DNA from: an uncultured Opitutales bacterium
GTDB taxonomy: Bacteria > Verrucomicrobiota > Verrucomicrobiia > Opitutales > Intestinicryptomonadaceae
Assembly: GCA_944389315.1 (NCBI GenBank)
Contig: CALXLX010000037.1
Location: 1-59,269 of the forward strand
Reading direction: 5' to 3'
DNA: 59,269 bases
Below the pieces are notes generated by a model. The model had not been told where the DNA came from. It ran no database searches and saw only the letters and a list, made by a program, of their open reading frames with translations. A program made the position numbers and the translations under genes. Positions within the stretch are counted from its first letter, which is position 1; every line of letters begins with the position of its first letter. Positions 47,658 through 57,020 of this stretch are shown piece after piece.

Positions 47658-47680
47658 GTCTATTATATAAGCTCTCTTTT

Positions 47681-48427
47681 TTAGAATCTCAGCGAATACG
47701 CCCCGAAGAATACGGACTTTATCTCCTTTGCGTGCATCCAGAATGGTTCATCCTCCAGGCCCAGAACGAGATATTCGCCCGTATCGGGATTGAAGCCTAT
47801 CAGTAGCCCGGATGAAATCGTCTGATTGTCAAATTCCTTAATCTTTAATATATTCTTTGAGAGATGTGAGTTCCACGCCTTCTTCTGCTGTATGTCAGAA
47901 AAAGATTCCGATCTTTCCGCGCTCCTTGGAACTATTTTCTTGTATTCGTCGGAGGCATAAACCATGCACAAGACCGGAAGTCCGTCCTCTATGCGCTGCC
48001 GTATGTTGCCCTCGGAAAAGGACAGCTTTTGCAGATTCATGTTTTTTGGCGCGAGGTATTTTGCTATGGAGGAGAACACTGCGTCGACGGAAATCATTCC
48101 TTTTGCGGCGCTCTTTTTGCTGTTCGCTTTTTCTATCATCTTCGAGAGCTCTTTTACGTCCAGATCCTTGTCGACATAGGAGAGGAATCTTGCCTGGACG
48201 GAATTTATCTTGCTCCCTCTTGGGAATTCTACTTCATTTGCCTCCGAAAGGTCTATTATAAAGTCGCCGTTCTGTTTATTCTTAACGCGCTCTTTAAAAA
48301 GCTTTCTAAGCTCGGTTTTCCCGAGAGGTTTTTCTGACTTGTTGCTCTCCGTGTCGGCGGTGTCTGAATTGGCCCACAAACAGGGAAGCAGCGCAATGGC
48401 GCAAATGAGGCATATATATTTTTTCAT
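47681..48427 (-). CDS. Secreted protein, possibly C39-peptidase-like fold
   Basis: 248 residues from ATG 48427 (MKKYICLICAIALLPCLWAN, signal peptide); the longer frame to 48457 is rejected. The C-terminal half has IEDGLPVLCMVYAS, AWNSHLSKNILKIKEF, GLLIGFNPDTGEYLVLGL and EPFWMHAKEIKSVFFGAY. This order resembles papain-like C39 proteins (pocket strand, central His, then a final strand with Trp), but a catalytic Cys before the helix is not evident. It may therefore be a non-peptidase relative. Monocistronic with its own terminator. Confidence 0.6.
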   Translation of the reverse strand: MKKYICLICAIALLPCLWANSDTADTESNKSEKPLGKTELRKLFKERVKNKQNGDFIIDLSEANEVEFPRGSKINSVQARFLSYVDKDLDVKELSKMIEKANSKKSAAKGMISVDAVFSSIAKYLAPKNMNLQKLSFSEGNIRQRIEDGLPVLCMVYASDEYKKIVPRSAERSESFSDIQQKKAWNSHLSKNILKIKEFDNQTISSGLLIGFNPDTGEYLVLGLEDEPFWMHAKEIKSVFFGAYSLRF

Positions 48428-48510
48428 AAGCTTATAATTTTTTATCCATGTCGGCAATCAGGCTGGCGTTGTTGCAAAATTGAAAATGCGCGGCGAGCGC
48501 AATTCAAGCC

Positions 48511-50352
48511 CTATTTCTCCATGTTTTTCTTCGGAGGTATCAATGCCGCGATGGCGATAAGCGTCTGCAGAATCACAAATACCGCAAACCATTTCCACCC
48601 GCCCGACATAAACCCGTAGGAGTGCAGCCCGACCCCGAGCATATTGACCCCGAACCACGCCCATGCCGCCACAACATTGCCGAATGCGCACATGGCCAAA
48701 AACGTCCTGTCCGATACTATATGCAGAGTCTTCGCGTGTATAGCCGCTCCCACCCAGAGAATTATCATAAGAGCGCCGTTTTCCTTCGGATCCCAGCCCC
48801 AGAACCTTCCCCAGCTAAAGTCTGCCCAGACGCCTCCGAGCATAGTCCCCGCGAAGGAGAACAGCAGAGAAAAACACAGAAGCGCGTAGATGTTCTTGAA
48901 GAAGTTCTCCGAGTTTTCCCTGTTCAGCGGCCTGCGGAAAAGCGCGAATGAGAGTATCTTCATCGAGGCGAGGAATCCGGCGAGGAAGACTCCGCAGTAG
49001 CCGAGCATTATTGTTACCACATGGGCGGTCAACCAGAAGTTTGAGTTGAGCACCGCAGTCATCATTCCCATTGAGTCCCCCGAATAGGGCATGTTCAGCG
49101 CAAGCAGCAAAGACGCTCCTCCCGCGGCGGCTCCGGCCATCATGAAGAGTGCTCCGCCTTTACGCATCGTCAGAAACCCCAAAACGGCCGCTCCCCAGCC
49201 CGTGAATACCACCGACGAATAGAGATTTGTCACAGGTGGCCTCGACTGTATGTACATTCTCGCAAATATCCCGAAAGTCTGGCTTGCCAGCGCAAATGCG
49301 AAGAATATCCCCGCGCATATTGAGAGCGTCTTAGACGCTTCCCCCCTTGCTGCAAGCCCGCCCAGGGCAAGCAAAAACGCCGCCGCATATAGGATAAAGC
49401 CCCTCGTGAACGGATCGAAATTGTTGAAAAAGTTTTCAAATTCGGCCTTCAAAACAGCCTTCCTGCCTATGGAGGCCTCCATCTTCGCCCTTAAAATTCC
49501 GGCGTTTTCCCGCGCGGAGGCGGCGTTGTCAGAGGAGATGTCCGATACTATGTCTGCAAAGAGCAGGAGAATTTCCTTCTCGGCGGGGGTGATGTCCCTC
49601 TTTAATAGGGCCGAGGCACTTGTCAGCCAATGGCCGTCGGCCTCAGGCACTATGCGTATTAGCGAATTGGGGTAGGCGTCCTCGTAGAGCTTCACCTCGT
49701 TTAGAATTTTCAGTGTGGAGCTGGCTTCGGCAAGTTTTGCGTCTGACGGCTCGCGCTTCTCGGCGCGGGCGGAAATCAGCTCCGCGGCCGCGGTGTCTAT
49801 GGCTTTAAACCAGTCGTCCGCGGTTTTGCGGGGCGTCGACTGCGCGAAGGAAAAGCCCAGAGCCGCCGATGCAAAGGAATACTCCAGCGAACCCGCCAGG
49901 GCCGATTCGCACGCCCTCGCATAGCGTTCGTCGTCCGATTTCAGCCCCTCAATGAGCGCCGCGTGGTTCTTCTCGAGCGCTTCCTGCGTGTAATATCTGC
50001 CGGAGGCTCCCATCAATTTTGAAATTTCGGGATTGTCCGTCCTGAACAGGGGCAGCTTTTGAAATTCAGCCGGTTTTGCGTTTAGAAGCCATATCCATTT
50101 TGAGGCTGACTGCCTCTGCCCCGATGAGTCCTTGTAGGTGGACTTCCCCCCCGCCATTCTAAGCGCGTCGGCCGCGGCGCTTGATATGGGCATTATCCTG
50201 CCCGCCCTGTTTACCGGCAGTGAGGCCAAATCGGAATATAGGGCATAGTCGGCATAGGGGGTTGCCGCCCTGCGCAAAAACTCCATGCCAACGCCGGAGA
50301 AACCAACCGCTATGCCCGCCGCGACGGATATAAGTGCAAACAGCCTTCTCAT
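48511..50352 (-). CDS. ccsA: Cytochrome c maturation protein CcsA with large N-terminal periplasmic domain
   Basis: System II heme handler that, with ResB, exports heme and attaches it to apocytochromes c. 613 residues: one helix at the N terminus, then about 280 soluble residues (helical, no cysteine pair seen), then a membrane domain from about 310 with about eight helices. The tryptophan-rich heme motif WGRFWGWDPKE is near 508-520, and conserved His residues lie in flanking loops. CcsA is normally about 300-400 residues, so the N-terminal insert is unusual. Overlaps resB by four bases (ATGA). Confidence 0.92.
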   Translation of the reverse strand: MRRLFALISVAAGIAVGFSGVGMEFLRRAATPYADYALYSDLASLPVNRAGRIMPISSAAADALRMAGGKSTYKDSSGQRQSASKWIWLLNAKPAEFQKLPLFRTDNPEISKLMGASGRYYTQEALEKNHAALIEGLKSDDERYARACESALAGSLEYSFASAALGFSFAQSTPRKTADDWFKAIDTAAAELISARAEKREPSDAKLAEASSTLKILNEVKLYEDAYPNSLIRIVPEADGHWLTSASALLKRDITPAEKEILLLFADIVSDISSDNAASARENAGILRAKMEASIGRKAVLKAEFENFFNNFDPFTRGFILYAAAFLLALGGLAARGEASKTLSICAGIFFAFALASQTFGIFARMYIQSRPPVTNLYSSVVFTGWGAAVLGFLTMRKGGALFMMAGAAAGGASLLLALNMPYSGDSMGMMTAVLNSNFWLTAHVVTIMLGYCGVFLAGFLASMKILSFALFRRPLNRENSENFFKNIYALLCFSLLFSFAGTMLGGVWADFSWGRFWGWDPKENGALMIILWVGAAIHAKTLHIVSDRTFLAMCAFGNVVAAWAWFGVNMLGVGLHSYGFMSGGWKWFAVFVILQTLIAIAALIPPKKNMEK

Positions 50353-51122
50353 CTTTGCGCTGGCCTCCTCCTAAAAAACTTTGTCGCAAACATTGCGAGC
50401 ATTCCCGCAAACGCCACTCCCACGGAAAACCACGGAAGTATCTTTGCGGGGTTTTTCACCGCGCTCAGGACGGTTGTCTTGCCGTCGTGCATGTAGCTCG
50501 ACTGGTAAAACGTCCATCCGCCGAACGATACGGGGGAGTTCATCTTCACCGTGAAGGGCTGCTCCGACGGGCCGTTTATTATGGCAATCTTGCTCGAATA
50601 GTCCTTGGCTATCGAGCTGCCCGGCCACAGGTCTATCTCGAATTTCTCGAGCTTTATCTTGAAAGGCAGCTTCAGGGTTTTGTGGAAGGCGTCCTTAGGC
50701 TCGGACAGGCTGACTATGTCTGTGGCCGTTCCCTGCGCTATTGTCATGCTGCCCTGGATTTTCGTGAAATACTGTATGAAGCCCGATGCTATCAGGAGCG
50801 CTATGGACAGATGTACAGCGCAAAACCAGAATCCGCGCACGTTCGTCTTAACGTACCTGTATCCGCTCGCAAGAATGTTTACTATTGCAGCAAGCCCCAC
50901 AGCCGCCCCTCCGAACAGAGGAATCTTTATGAAGCCCAAGTAGGGCTCGGAAGGGTAGAGGCAAACGAAGGAGTCTATGTATCTGTCCTGAACTGCCGCT
51001 ATGCCTATGGCGCCCTGCTCGAGCGTGGCGGCAAATGTCAGCACGGCGGCATATATGAGCAAAAATACCGTGAACCTCGGGGAGGCGCATATCTTTATGA
51101 GCTTTGTCTTGAAAGAATCCAC
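50349..51122 (-). CDS. resB: ResB-family cytochrome c maturation protein, short form
   Basis: 257 residues: helices at about 16-35, 68-88, 97-118 and 228-246, with a periplasmic loop at 119-225 containing LPFKIKLEKFEIDLWPGSS and PVSFGGWTFYQSSYM. These are ResB hallmarks (the FEIDxYPGS and GYRFYQSSY equivalents). Typical ResB is 400 residues or more; here the soluble part is minimal and extra sequence is found in CcsA instead. Acts in the inner membrane with CcsA. Begins 30 bases after ychF ends. Confidence 0.88.
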   Translation of the reverse strand: MDSFKTKLIKICASPRFTVFLLIYAAVLTFAATLEQGAIGIAAVQDRYIDSFVCLYPSEPYLGFIKIPLFGGAAVGLAAIVNILASGYRYVKTNVRGFWFCAVHLSIALLIASGFIQYFTKIQGSMTIAQGTATDIVSLSEPKDAFHKTLKLPFKIKLEKFEIDLWPGSSIAKDYSSKIAIINGPSEQPFTVKMNSPVSFGGWTFYQSSYMHDGKTTVLSAVKNPAKILPWFSVGVAFAGMLAMFATKFFRRRPAQR

Positions 51123-51152
51123 AGGTATCCTCGCGTTTTTTGTCCGGCGATA

Positions 51153-52256
51153 TCAGACGTTGAAGCGGAAGAGGGCCACGTCGCCGTCGGCGAACTTGTA
51201 GTCTTTGCCCTCGAGCCTGTATGTTCCCGCCTCGCGCGCGGCCGCCACCGAGCCGGCCTTTATTAGGTCTTCGTAGCTGACCACTTCGGCCTTTATGAAG
51301 CCACGCTCGAAGTCCGTATGTATGACTCCCGCGCACTGCGGGGCGGTCATTCCCTTAACGAAGGTCCATGCGCGCACCTCTTTCTCGCCGGCGGTGAAGT
51401 AGGAGGCCAGCCCCAAGAGGTCGTATGTGCGGCGTATCAGCTCTCCGACTCCGCTGTCGGAAAGCCCCATCTCCTTGAGAAACGCAGCGGACTCCTCCTT
51501 CGACAGCTCCCCAAGCTCCTCCTCGAGCCTGGCGCAAATTACGCAGCTCGACGCCCCGTGCTCCTTCGACGCGTACTCCACGACGCTCTTGACGTAGCCG
51601 TTTGGCTCCGCGGCGGAGATGTCGTTCTCGGACACGTTGCACGCGTATATCACCGGCTTTGACGTAAGAAGGAAAAAGCCCTTTAGGCGCTCGCGCTCCT
51701 CGTCCGAACATTCGAGCGTGGAGACCGGCTTGTTGGCGTTTAAATGCTCTATCGCGCGCTTGAGGATCTCTACGTTTTTTATGGCGTCTTTGTCCATGCC
51801 CTTTGCCTTGCGCGCGTTCGACTCAAGCTGCTTCTCGCAGCTTTGCAAGTCCGCCAGGACGAGCTCCGTCGTAATTACGTCTATGTCCCTGACGGGGTCG
51901 ACGGAGCCCATGCTGTGCAGAATATCGTCGTCGTCGAAACACCTGACCACGTGCACTATCGCGTCAACCTCCCTTATGTTGGCGAGGAACTTGTTGCCCA
52001 GCCCCTCTCCCTTGCTCGCCCCCGCCACGAGGCCGGCTATGTCAACAAACTCGACCGCCGCGGGTATTATCACGTTCGTCTTGGCGATTTTCGCAAGCGG
52101 GGCAAGCCTGTCGTCTGGAACTTCCACCACGCCGACATTCGGCTCTATAGTGCAGAACGGATAGTTTGCCGCCTCCGCCTTTCGCGAGCGGGTCAGCGCG
52201 TTGAAAAGTGTGCTCTTGCCCACATTGGGTAAGCCTACTATGCCTGCTTTTAACAT
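51153..52256 (-). CDS. ychF: YchF/OLA1-family ATPase
   Basis: A 367-residue Obg-related P-loop protein that prefers ATP and binds ribosomes; linked to stress responses. G1 GLPNVGKST at 8-16, YPFCTIEPNVG at 33-43, G3 DIAG, G4-like CNVSENDI (N and altered specificity), and a C-terminal TGS domain with GAREVRAWTFVKG-type and GVIHTDFERGFIKAEV segments. Length is as usual. In the window it lies between purM (85 bases) and resB. Confidence 0.96.
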   Translation of the reverse strand: MLKAGIVGLPNVGKSTLFNALTRSRKAEAANYPFCTIEPNVGVVEVPDDRLAPLAKIAKTNVIIPAAVEFVDIAGLVAGASKGEGLGNKFLANIREVDAIVHVVRCFDDDDILHSMGSVDPVRDIDVITTELVLADLQSCEKQLESNARKAKGMDKDAIKNVEILKRAIEHLNANKPVSTLECSDEERERLKGFFLLTSKPVIYACNVSENDISAAEPNGYVKSVVEYASKEHGASSCVICARLEEELGELSKEESAAFLKEMGLSDSGVGELIRRTYDLLGLASYFTAGEKEVRAWTFVKGMTAPQCAGVIHTDFERGFIKAEVVSYEDLIKAGSVAAAREAGTYRLEGKDYKFADGDVALFRFNV

Positions 52257-52341
52257 GGCTTTGTCTTATCCTCAAAATTTCCCGCAGAAGGCTGCTTTGC
52301 GACGTTGTCGCGCCGCCTGCGGATTGTGTTTTTGTTTGTTT

Positions 52342-53547
52342 CTAATCTCTCGGCCCGTATTCTATAACCTCGCCGCCGCATGCTACGCTTACATGGTTCT
52401 TGCCGTCCTTGCGCGCCGATTTCTCCGTTCTTCCTATGACAGCCGCCTCTATCCCGAAGGATTTTGCAACTTTTACAATCTTTTCCGCGTCCTCGTGGGG
52501 GCAATAGACCTCCATGCGGTGGCCCATGTTGTAGACTTCGAACATCTCGCGCATGGTCGTCTTGCTGGCCTTCTGTATTGCCTTGAATACAGGGGGCACA
52601 GGCAGGAGGTTGTCCTTTATAAAATGCACTCCCTTGCCGAATCTCACGCACTTCGTCTGCCCGCCGCCGGAGCAGTGCACCAGCCCCTTTACGGAGCTTC
52701 TGTGCCTCTTCAAGAGCGCCAGTATGACAGGCGCGTATGTGCGCGTCGGCGACAGCAGCGCCTGGCCGACTGTCATGCCCGATTCCGGCAATTTGTCCGA
52801 GAGCATATACGGCCCGCAATATACGAGCTTTTTGTCTGTGTTGGAGTCGAACGTCTCGGGATACTTCTTGCGGTAGTACGGGCAGAGCATGTCGTGCCTG
52901 GCGCTCGTCAGCCCGTTAGAGCCTATCCCGCTGTTTTCAAACTTCTCGTACTTTGCCTTCCCGTAGGATGCCAGCCCGACTATCGCAAGGCCGGGCTTGA
53001 TGTCCCTGCCGGTTATGACGTCCTTGCGGTCCATCACCGCCACCGCGCAGGAGTCTACCACCACGGAACCCGTCAGGTCGCCGACGTCCGCCGTCTCTCC
53101 GCCGCCCGAGTACGCCTTGACGCCGAGCTTGCGCATGTCCGCCAGAAACTCCTCCGCGCCAAGAATAAGCTCCGCCAGGGCCGCTCCTGAGAAATTTACC
53201 GCGTTCCTGTTTACCGTGTTGGATATGAGTATGCGCTCCACCGCGCCTATGCACAGCAGGTCGTCTATGTTCATGACCAGGGAGTCCTGCGATATGCCCC
53301 TGAAGACGCTTGCGTCGCCCGTCTCCTTGTAGTGCAGATAGGCTATTATGCTCTTAGTGCCGCTACCGTCTGAATGTATGACGTTGCACTTCGATTTTGA
53401 CCCCGTCAGAAAGTCTTGCGTTATCTTGCAGAACGCGCCCGCAAAGACGCCCCTGTCGAGTTTGTCCACCGCCGCGTGGACCTCCTCCTTGCCTGCGGAT
53501 ACGCCCCTTGCGGCGTATCTGCCATCCTGGGTTTTGTCGGTTTTCAT
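52342..53547 (-). CDS. purM: Phosphoribosylformylglycinamidine cyclo-ligase, Bacteroidota-like long form
   Basis: Makes aminoimidazole ribonucleotide from FGAM with ATP, step five of purine synthesis. The 401-residue protein has [53 protein letters not shown] and HCSGGGQTK, the AIR synthase signatures. The variant ETADVGD (instead of ETAEMPG) and the length resemble PurM of Bacteroidota as I remember it, not the 345-residue proteobacterial type. It starts one base after thrH ends, so probably co-transcribed. Confidence 0.92.
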   Translation of the reverse strand: MKTDKTQDGRYAARGVSAGKEEVHAAVDKLDRGVFAGAFCKITQDFLTGSKSKCNVIHSDGSGTKSIIAYLHYKETGDASVFRGISQDSLVMNIDDLLCIGAVERILISNTVNRNAVNFSGAALAELILGAEEFLADMRKLGVKAYSGGGETADVGDLTGSVVVDSCAVAVMDRKDVITGRDIKPGLAIVGLASYGKAKYEKFENSGIGSNGLTSARHDMLCPYYRKKYPETFDSNTDKKLVYCGPYMLSDKLPESGMTVGQALLSPTRTYAPVILALLKRHRSSVKGLVHCSGGGQTKCVRFGKGVHFIKDNLLPVPPVFKAIQKASKTTMREMFEVYNMGHRMEVYCPHEDAEKIVKVAKSFGIEAAVIGRTEKSARKDGKNHVSVACGGEVIEYGPRD

Positions 53548-53548
53548 C

Positions 53549-54154
53549 TTACGAATTTAAAAATTTTTCAAATATGGCCTTAAGCTCCGCGTAGTTTCTG
53601 GCAACGGGCAGATCGGAATTCTCCTGCGCGAATTTCTCCGTAGGCTTGAATAGCGCCGCCCTGTTTGCAGCCCTCAGCATGGGCAGGTCGTTGTAGGAGT
53701 CCCCCGAGGATATCACCTCGTAGCCTATGCTCCTGAAAGCCTCCACGGACAGCCTCTTCTGGTCCTTGCAGCGCAACTTGTAGCCGCTTATCATGCCCTT
53801 GTCGGAAACTTCGAGCGTGTTGCAAAACAGGGTGGGGTAGCCGAGCTTCTCCATAAGCGGGCCGGCAAACTGCTCGAAAGTGTCGGAAATTATTACCGTG
53901 GGAGCCTGGCTTTTGAGCCAGTCGTAAAACTCCTTCGCCCCCTCTAGCGGCTCCAGTTCGGATATCACCGCGCATATGTCCGCCAGGCCTATGCCCCGCT
54001 CGTCGAGTATGTCCATGCGGTAGCGCATGAGCTTCGAATAGTCGGGCTCGTCGCGCGTGGTGCGCCTCAGCTGCTCTATGCCCGTCTTCTCGGCGAGGGC
54101 TATCCATATCTCGGGAACCAGAACCCCCTCCAAATCGAGTGTGAAAAGCTTCAT
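53549..54154 (-). CDS. thrH: ThrH-like phosphoserine phosphatase / homoserine phosphotransferase
   Basis: 201 residues from ATG 54154 (54157 also possible). HAD-superfamily with motif [10 protein letters not shown] (D7, E9), motif II IISDTF, and motif [33 protein letters not shown] and [16 protein letters not shown] closely match ThrH, which transfers phosphate from phosphoserine to homoserine or water, linking serine and threonine pathways. The frame to 54253 is longer but overlaps the TolB-like gene; the chosen start lies 7 bases after that gene's stop. Confidence 0.9.
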   Translation of the reverse strand: MKLFTLDLEGVLVPEIWIALAEKTGIEQLRRTTRDEPDYSKLMRYRMDILDERGIGLADICAVISELEPLEGAKEFYDWLKSQAPTVIISDTFEQFAGPLMEKLGYPTLFCNTLEVSDKGMISGYKLRCKDQKRLSVEAFRSIGYEVISSGDSYNDLPMLRAANRAALFKPTEKFAQENSDLPVARNYAELKAIFEKFLNS

Positions 54155-54161
54155 CATACGC

Positions 54162-55376
54162 CTATCGTAAGGGATACGCAAAAGACGCCTCCGAGGTGTT
54201 CCCGAAAGAGTCCGAATGCAGTTTTGTCTGCTTCTTTGTGGCCGTGTCCACAATCCAAAGGGAAGTCTTGCCGCCGCGCACTCCGCGCGTGCAGATAAGA
54301 TGCCTGCCGTCGTTGAGCCATACGGGCCAAGAAGTGTTCCCGCCGCTGGTTATCCATTCGCTGCGGCGCAATTTCAAATCGCACACGGCAACCTGGAAGC
54401 CTCTCGACACCGCCGCCGTGAAGGCTATCTTATTTGGGTCCATCCAATTCCAGGCCGGCTCCGAGCAATAATTGCTTATATTTGTGGGAACCGCGGAAAT
54501 TTTTCCGCCGGATACGGGCATGGTGTAGATGAGCGGCGCTCCGCGCGGGTCTGAACAGAACACTATTCTGCTGCCGTCGGCGTTGAAAGAGGCCGAGGAC
54601 TCCGTCGCAGATGTCCTCGTCAGGCGCTTGAGCCCCTTGCCGGACGCCGAGCCCACCCAGATTTCCGCATTGCCCGTAGTCGAAAGTATCATGGCTATTT
54701 TTGAGCCGTCCGGACTGTATGCCCCGCCCGTGTTGCTGCCCCTGTAGGAGGCCAGCGTCCTGCGCGTCTTTGTGTTGAGGTTTATCTCGAACAAATCCAT
54801 GAACCCCGAGCGGAAATATCCCGTGTAGGAGACCTTTGTGCCGTCGGGGCTCAGGTGCGGCATGATGGAGTCCGTCTTGTCGGCCGTTAGGGCCTTTATC
54901 TTTTGGAAACCTATGTCCGAAAGGTAAATCTGGCTCGGGCTGTTCTTGCCCGCCGAATATGTGAAGGCGATTTTCCCGTTAAAATAGCCGGGAGTCCCCA
55001 CGATGGCCTCTGTGGCCGCGTCGAGCGCCTTCATCAGCGCTTCGCGCCAGTCGGAGCCCGAAAAGCTCCTGTCAAACCCCTTTACGCCGCCAAGCGAAAG
55101 CCTTACCGACGTCGGAGAAGTCTTAACCAGCGAAAAAGTTATCTGCGCGTTGGCTTTCTGCGCCAGATTGAAGCTTCCGTGAGTCGGCAGAACCCTTCTT
55201 GCCAAGGCCGCCACGTCGGAATCCGCGCATTCCACGGCTATCCTGTAAACCGGCACATTCAGGGAACCGGCGTCTGTCACGACCACGCCCGCGTCTATAC
55301 GGCTTTGGGCCGCCGCCGAAAGCGAAAATAACACCACGGCGCCCGTCATAAAAATGAAAAAGGCTTTTCTTATCAT
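54162..55376 (-). CDS. Periplasmic TolB-like beta-propeller protein
   Basis: 404 residues. Signal peptide (cleavage near SAAAQ-SR), an N-terminal alpha/beta domain (about 25-130), then a six-bladed PD40 propeller. Repeats include HLSPDGTKVSYTGYF, YSPDGSKIAMILST, FNADGSRIVFCSDP and WLNDGRHLICTRG. Resembles TolB of the Tol-Pal system, but no tolQ, tolR, tolA or pal are adjacent; the only TolQ/R-like genes are 30 kb away. aaggagg lies 8-14 bases before the ATG. Heads a unit with thrH and purM. Confidence 0.85.
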   Translation of the reverse strand: MIRKAFFIFMTGAVVLFSLSAAAQSRIDAGVVVTDAGSLNVPVYRIAVECADSDVAALARRVLPTHGSFNLAQKANAQITFSLVKTSPTSVRLSLGGVKGFDRSFSGSDWREALMKALDAATEAIVGTPGYFNGKIAFTYSAGKNSPSQIYLSDIGFQKIKALTADKTDSIMPHLSPDGTKVSYTGYFRSGFMDLFEINLNTKTRRTLASYRGSNTGGAYSPDGSKIAMILSTTGNAEIWVGSASGKGLKRLTRTSATESSASFNADGSRIVFCSDPRGAPLIYTMPVSGGKISAVPTNISNYCSEPAWNWMDPNKIAFTAAVSRGFQVAVCDLKLRRSEWITSGGNTSWPVWLNDGRHLICTRGVRGGKTSLWIVDTATKKQTKLHSDSFGNTSEASFAYPLR

Positions 55377-55464
55377 AATCTAACCCTCCTTACTAAATTA
55401 AGGTGCGAACTTTTCAACACTTTAATTGCCGCGGCGCAATTTTCCGCCCCTCCGCGCATGGGCG

Positions 55465-56229
55465 CTATTTTTCCGCCTTTTTCTTCAGGGCGGATATCTG
55501 TTCCCTCACAATGGGGTAGAGGGGCTCGTCCGGCTCGAGTATCTTAATAAGATCCTCCAGGACCTTCAGGCTCTCGGAATAGCGGCCGAGCATCTCCAGA
55601 CAGCCGGCGTATATGCGCCTTACGAATACGGGCGGATCCTTTTGGGTTTGCATTATTTTGCCGTAGCATTCGACCGCGCGGGCGTAGTCGTCTAGGCGGT
55701 TTAGGTAGATTTGCCCCTTCTCGATGATTATTTCCTCGTTGTCCGGCATTATCTTAAGGGCCCTGTCCAGAAAGCGCAGCGCCTCAAAGGTAAGGCGCCT
55801 GTGCACCGCTTTTGCAACCTCCTCCGACGGCGCCGCCCCCCCCGCCTTCTTGAGCTCGGCTATCTTCCAATGCGGCATGTCGTAGGCTATCATTCTTGCC
55901 CCCTGTATCCAAAATTGGGACATGTCCGGGTCTAGGGCCACAGCCAGATCTATCGCAGCAAGGCACCTTGCGGAGTCCCTTTTCTCCCAAGAAAGATACG
56001 CGCTTACCCACGCGAAGTCCGACAGCAGCGCCCCGTATCCGCCAAGTATCCCGACGAGCATTCCGCTGCCGAGGCTCGAGTCGAGCCTTATTTTTTTCGC
56101 CGGATTTTCCTCCGTGTCCGCCTCGCTTAGGGACAATTTCCCCAGCGGCAGGGAAACCGCCCACGCCGCCGCCGCGCCCAGGATCAGCACAGCCGCCTTC
56201 TGTAGGAAATCAGCCGCAGGAATTTTCAT
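55465..56229 (-). CDS. Membrane-anchored TPR protein linked to an ABC exporter
   Basis: 254 residues from ATG 56229, whose ATGA overlaps the permease stop (longer frame to 56322 rejected). One N-terminal helix (VLILGAAAAWAVSLPLGKL), then TPR-like helices: AAIDLAVALDPDMSQFWIQG, ALRFLDRALKIMPDNEEI, ARAVECYGKIMQ, SLKVLEDLIKILEPDEPL. Translationally coupled to the transporter, so it probably acts with it at the membrane. No enzyme motif. Confidence 0.78.
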   Translation of the reverse strand: MKIPAADFLQKAAVLILGAAAAWAVSLPLGKLSLSEADTEENPAKKIRLDSSLGSGMLVGILGGYGALLSDFAWVSAYLSWEKRDSARCLAAIDLAVALDPDMSQFWIQGARMIAYDMPHWKIAELKKAGGAAPSEEVAKAVHRRLTFEALRFLDRALKIMPDNEEIIIEKGQIYLNRLDDYARAVECYGKIMQTQKDPPVFVRRIYAGCLEMLGRYSESLKVLEDLIKILEPDEPLYPIVREQISALKKKAEK

Positions 56230-57020
56230 AGGGACCTTCTTGAAAAGCACCATGCCGCCGCCGCCCCCGCTATGACAAAGTAGCCCGCCGCGTAGGCCGC
56301 CGCCGCCGAAGTTTGGATGCATGACGGGGCCGAGAATGCGTATTTTTCGGATTCCGAGAAGAAGTTGAAGTTCGGTAGCAGAACTGTCGCAACAATCTGC
56401 GCTATGTTTTTATCTGCCAGCGGGCCCGTGTCTATGGACGCGAGTATTCCCGCCGCCACGAGCATAAACGAAGTGGTCACCGAGAACATCAGCGAACTCG
56501 ACACCGAGCATACCGCGCAGGCCATGGCCGCAATCAGGCAGAGTTTAAGCCACTGGCATAGGACGAACACCCAGAAACCCGCCGAGCTGAAGGGTTTGTC
56601 CGACAGGAACTCGGGCGGAACCTTTGATAGGGAAAATTCCGTGTATTCCACCATAATCCAGCCCGATAGCCCCACCGCGAAGCAGAAGCAAAAAAGCATG
56701 GCCGCCACGCCGAGCGTCTTACCGTAGGTGAACTGGAGAAAATTCACGGGCTTTGACAGCAGCGTGGCCACGGTTTTGCGCTCCAGTTCAGAGTGCGTCA
56801 GCTGGCATACGGCCACCACCGATATTACCATTCCGAAGAACGTCAGCGCCCCTCCCGTAAAGTCCGAGACAAACTTCAGCACGCCGTGGCCCAAATCGAG
56901 CCTGAGCAGGTATTTTGAAAGCAGTATAAGCGCAAGCGCCGCGAGAGTTATCAGCAGCACGAGCCTCTGCCGCACCGCCTCCATAAAAGTGTTTCGAGCT
57001 ATAAGAAAAACGTTTCTCAT
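56226..57020 (-). CDS. ABC-2-type transporter permease
   Basis: 264 residues with six predicted helices, starting MRNVFLIARNTFMEAVRQR (ABC-2 family N terminus). The conserved charged segment SELERKTVATLLSKPVNF follows the second helix. Overlaps the ATPase gene by four bases. Substrate unknown; ABC-2 exporters of this size are often like NosY/GldF or antibiotic exporters. Confidence 0.85.
   Translation of the reverse strand: MRNVFLIARNTFMEAVRQRLVLLITLAALALILLSKYLLRLDLGHGVLKFVSDFTGGALTFFGMVISVVAVCQLTHSELERKTVATLLSKPVNFLQFTYGKTLGVAAMLFCFCFAVGLSGWIMVEYTEFSLSKVPPEFLSDKPFSSAGFWVFVLCQWLKLCLIAAMACAVCSVSSSLMFSVTTSFMLVAAGILASIDTGPLADKNIAQIVATVLLPNFNFFSESEKYAFSAPSCIQTSAAAAYAAGYFVIAGAAAAWCFSRRSL

Larger units (their letters stand above)
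47298..47680. other. Intergenic region after rpmB
   Basis: 383 bases between convergent genes. Holds the palindrome at 47342 and the bidirectional terminator at 47629. The rest shows no RNA gene or credible coding frame. Confidence 0.6.

Noticed and set aside
54162..55376. Calling the propeller protein TolB of a Tol-Pal system
   Set aside because: Fold and length fit TolB, but no tolQ, tolR, tolA or pal are adjacent, so only TolB-like is supported.
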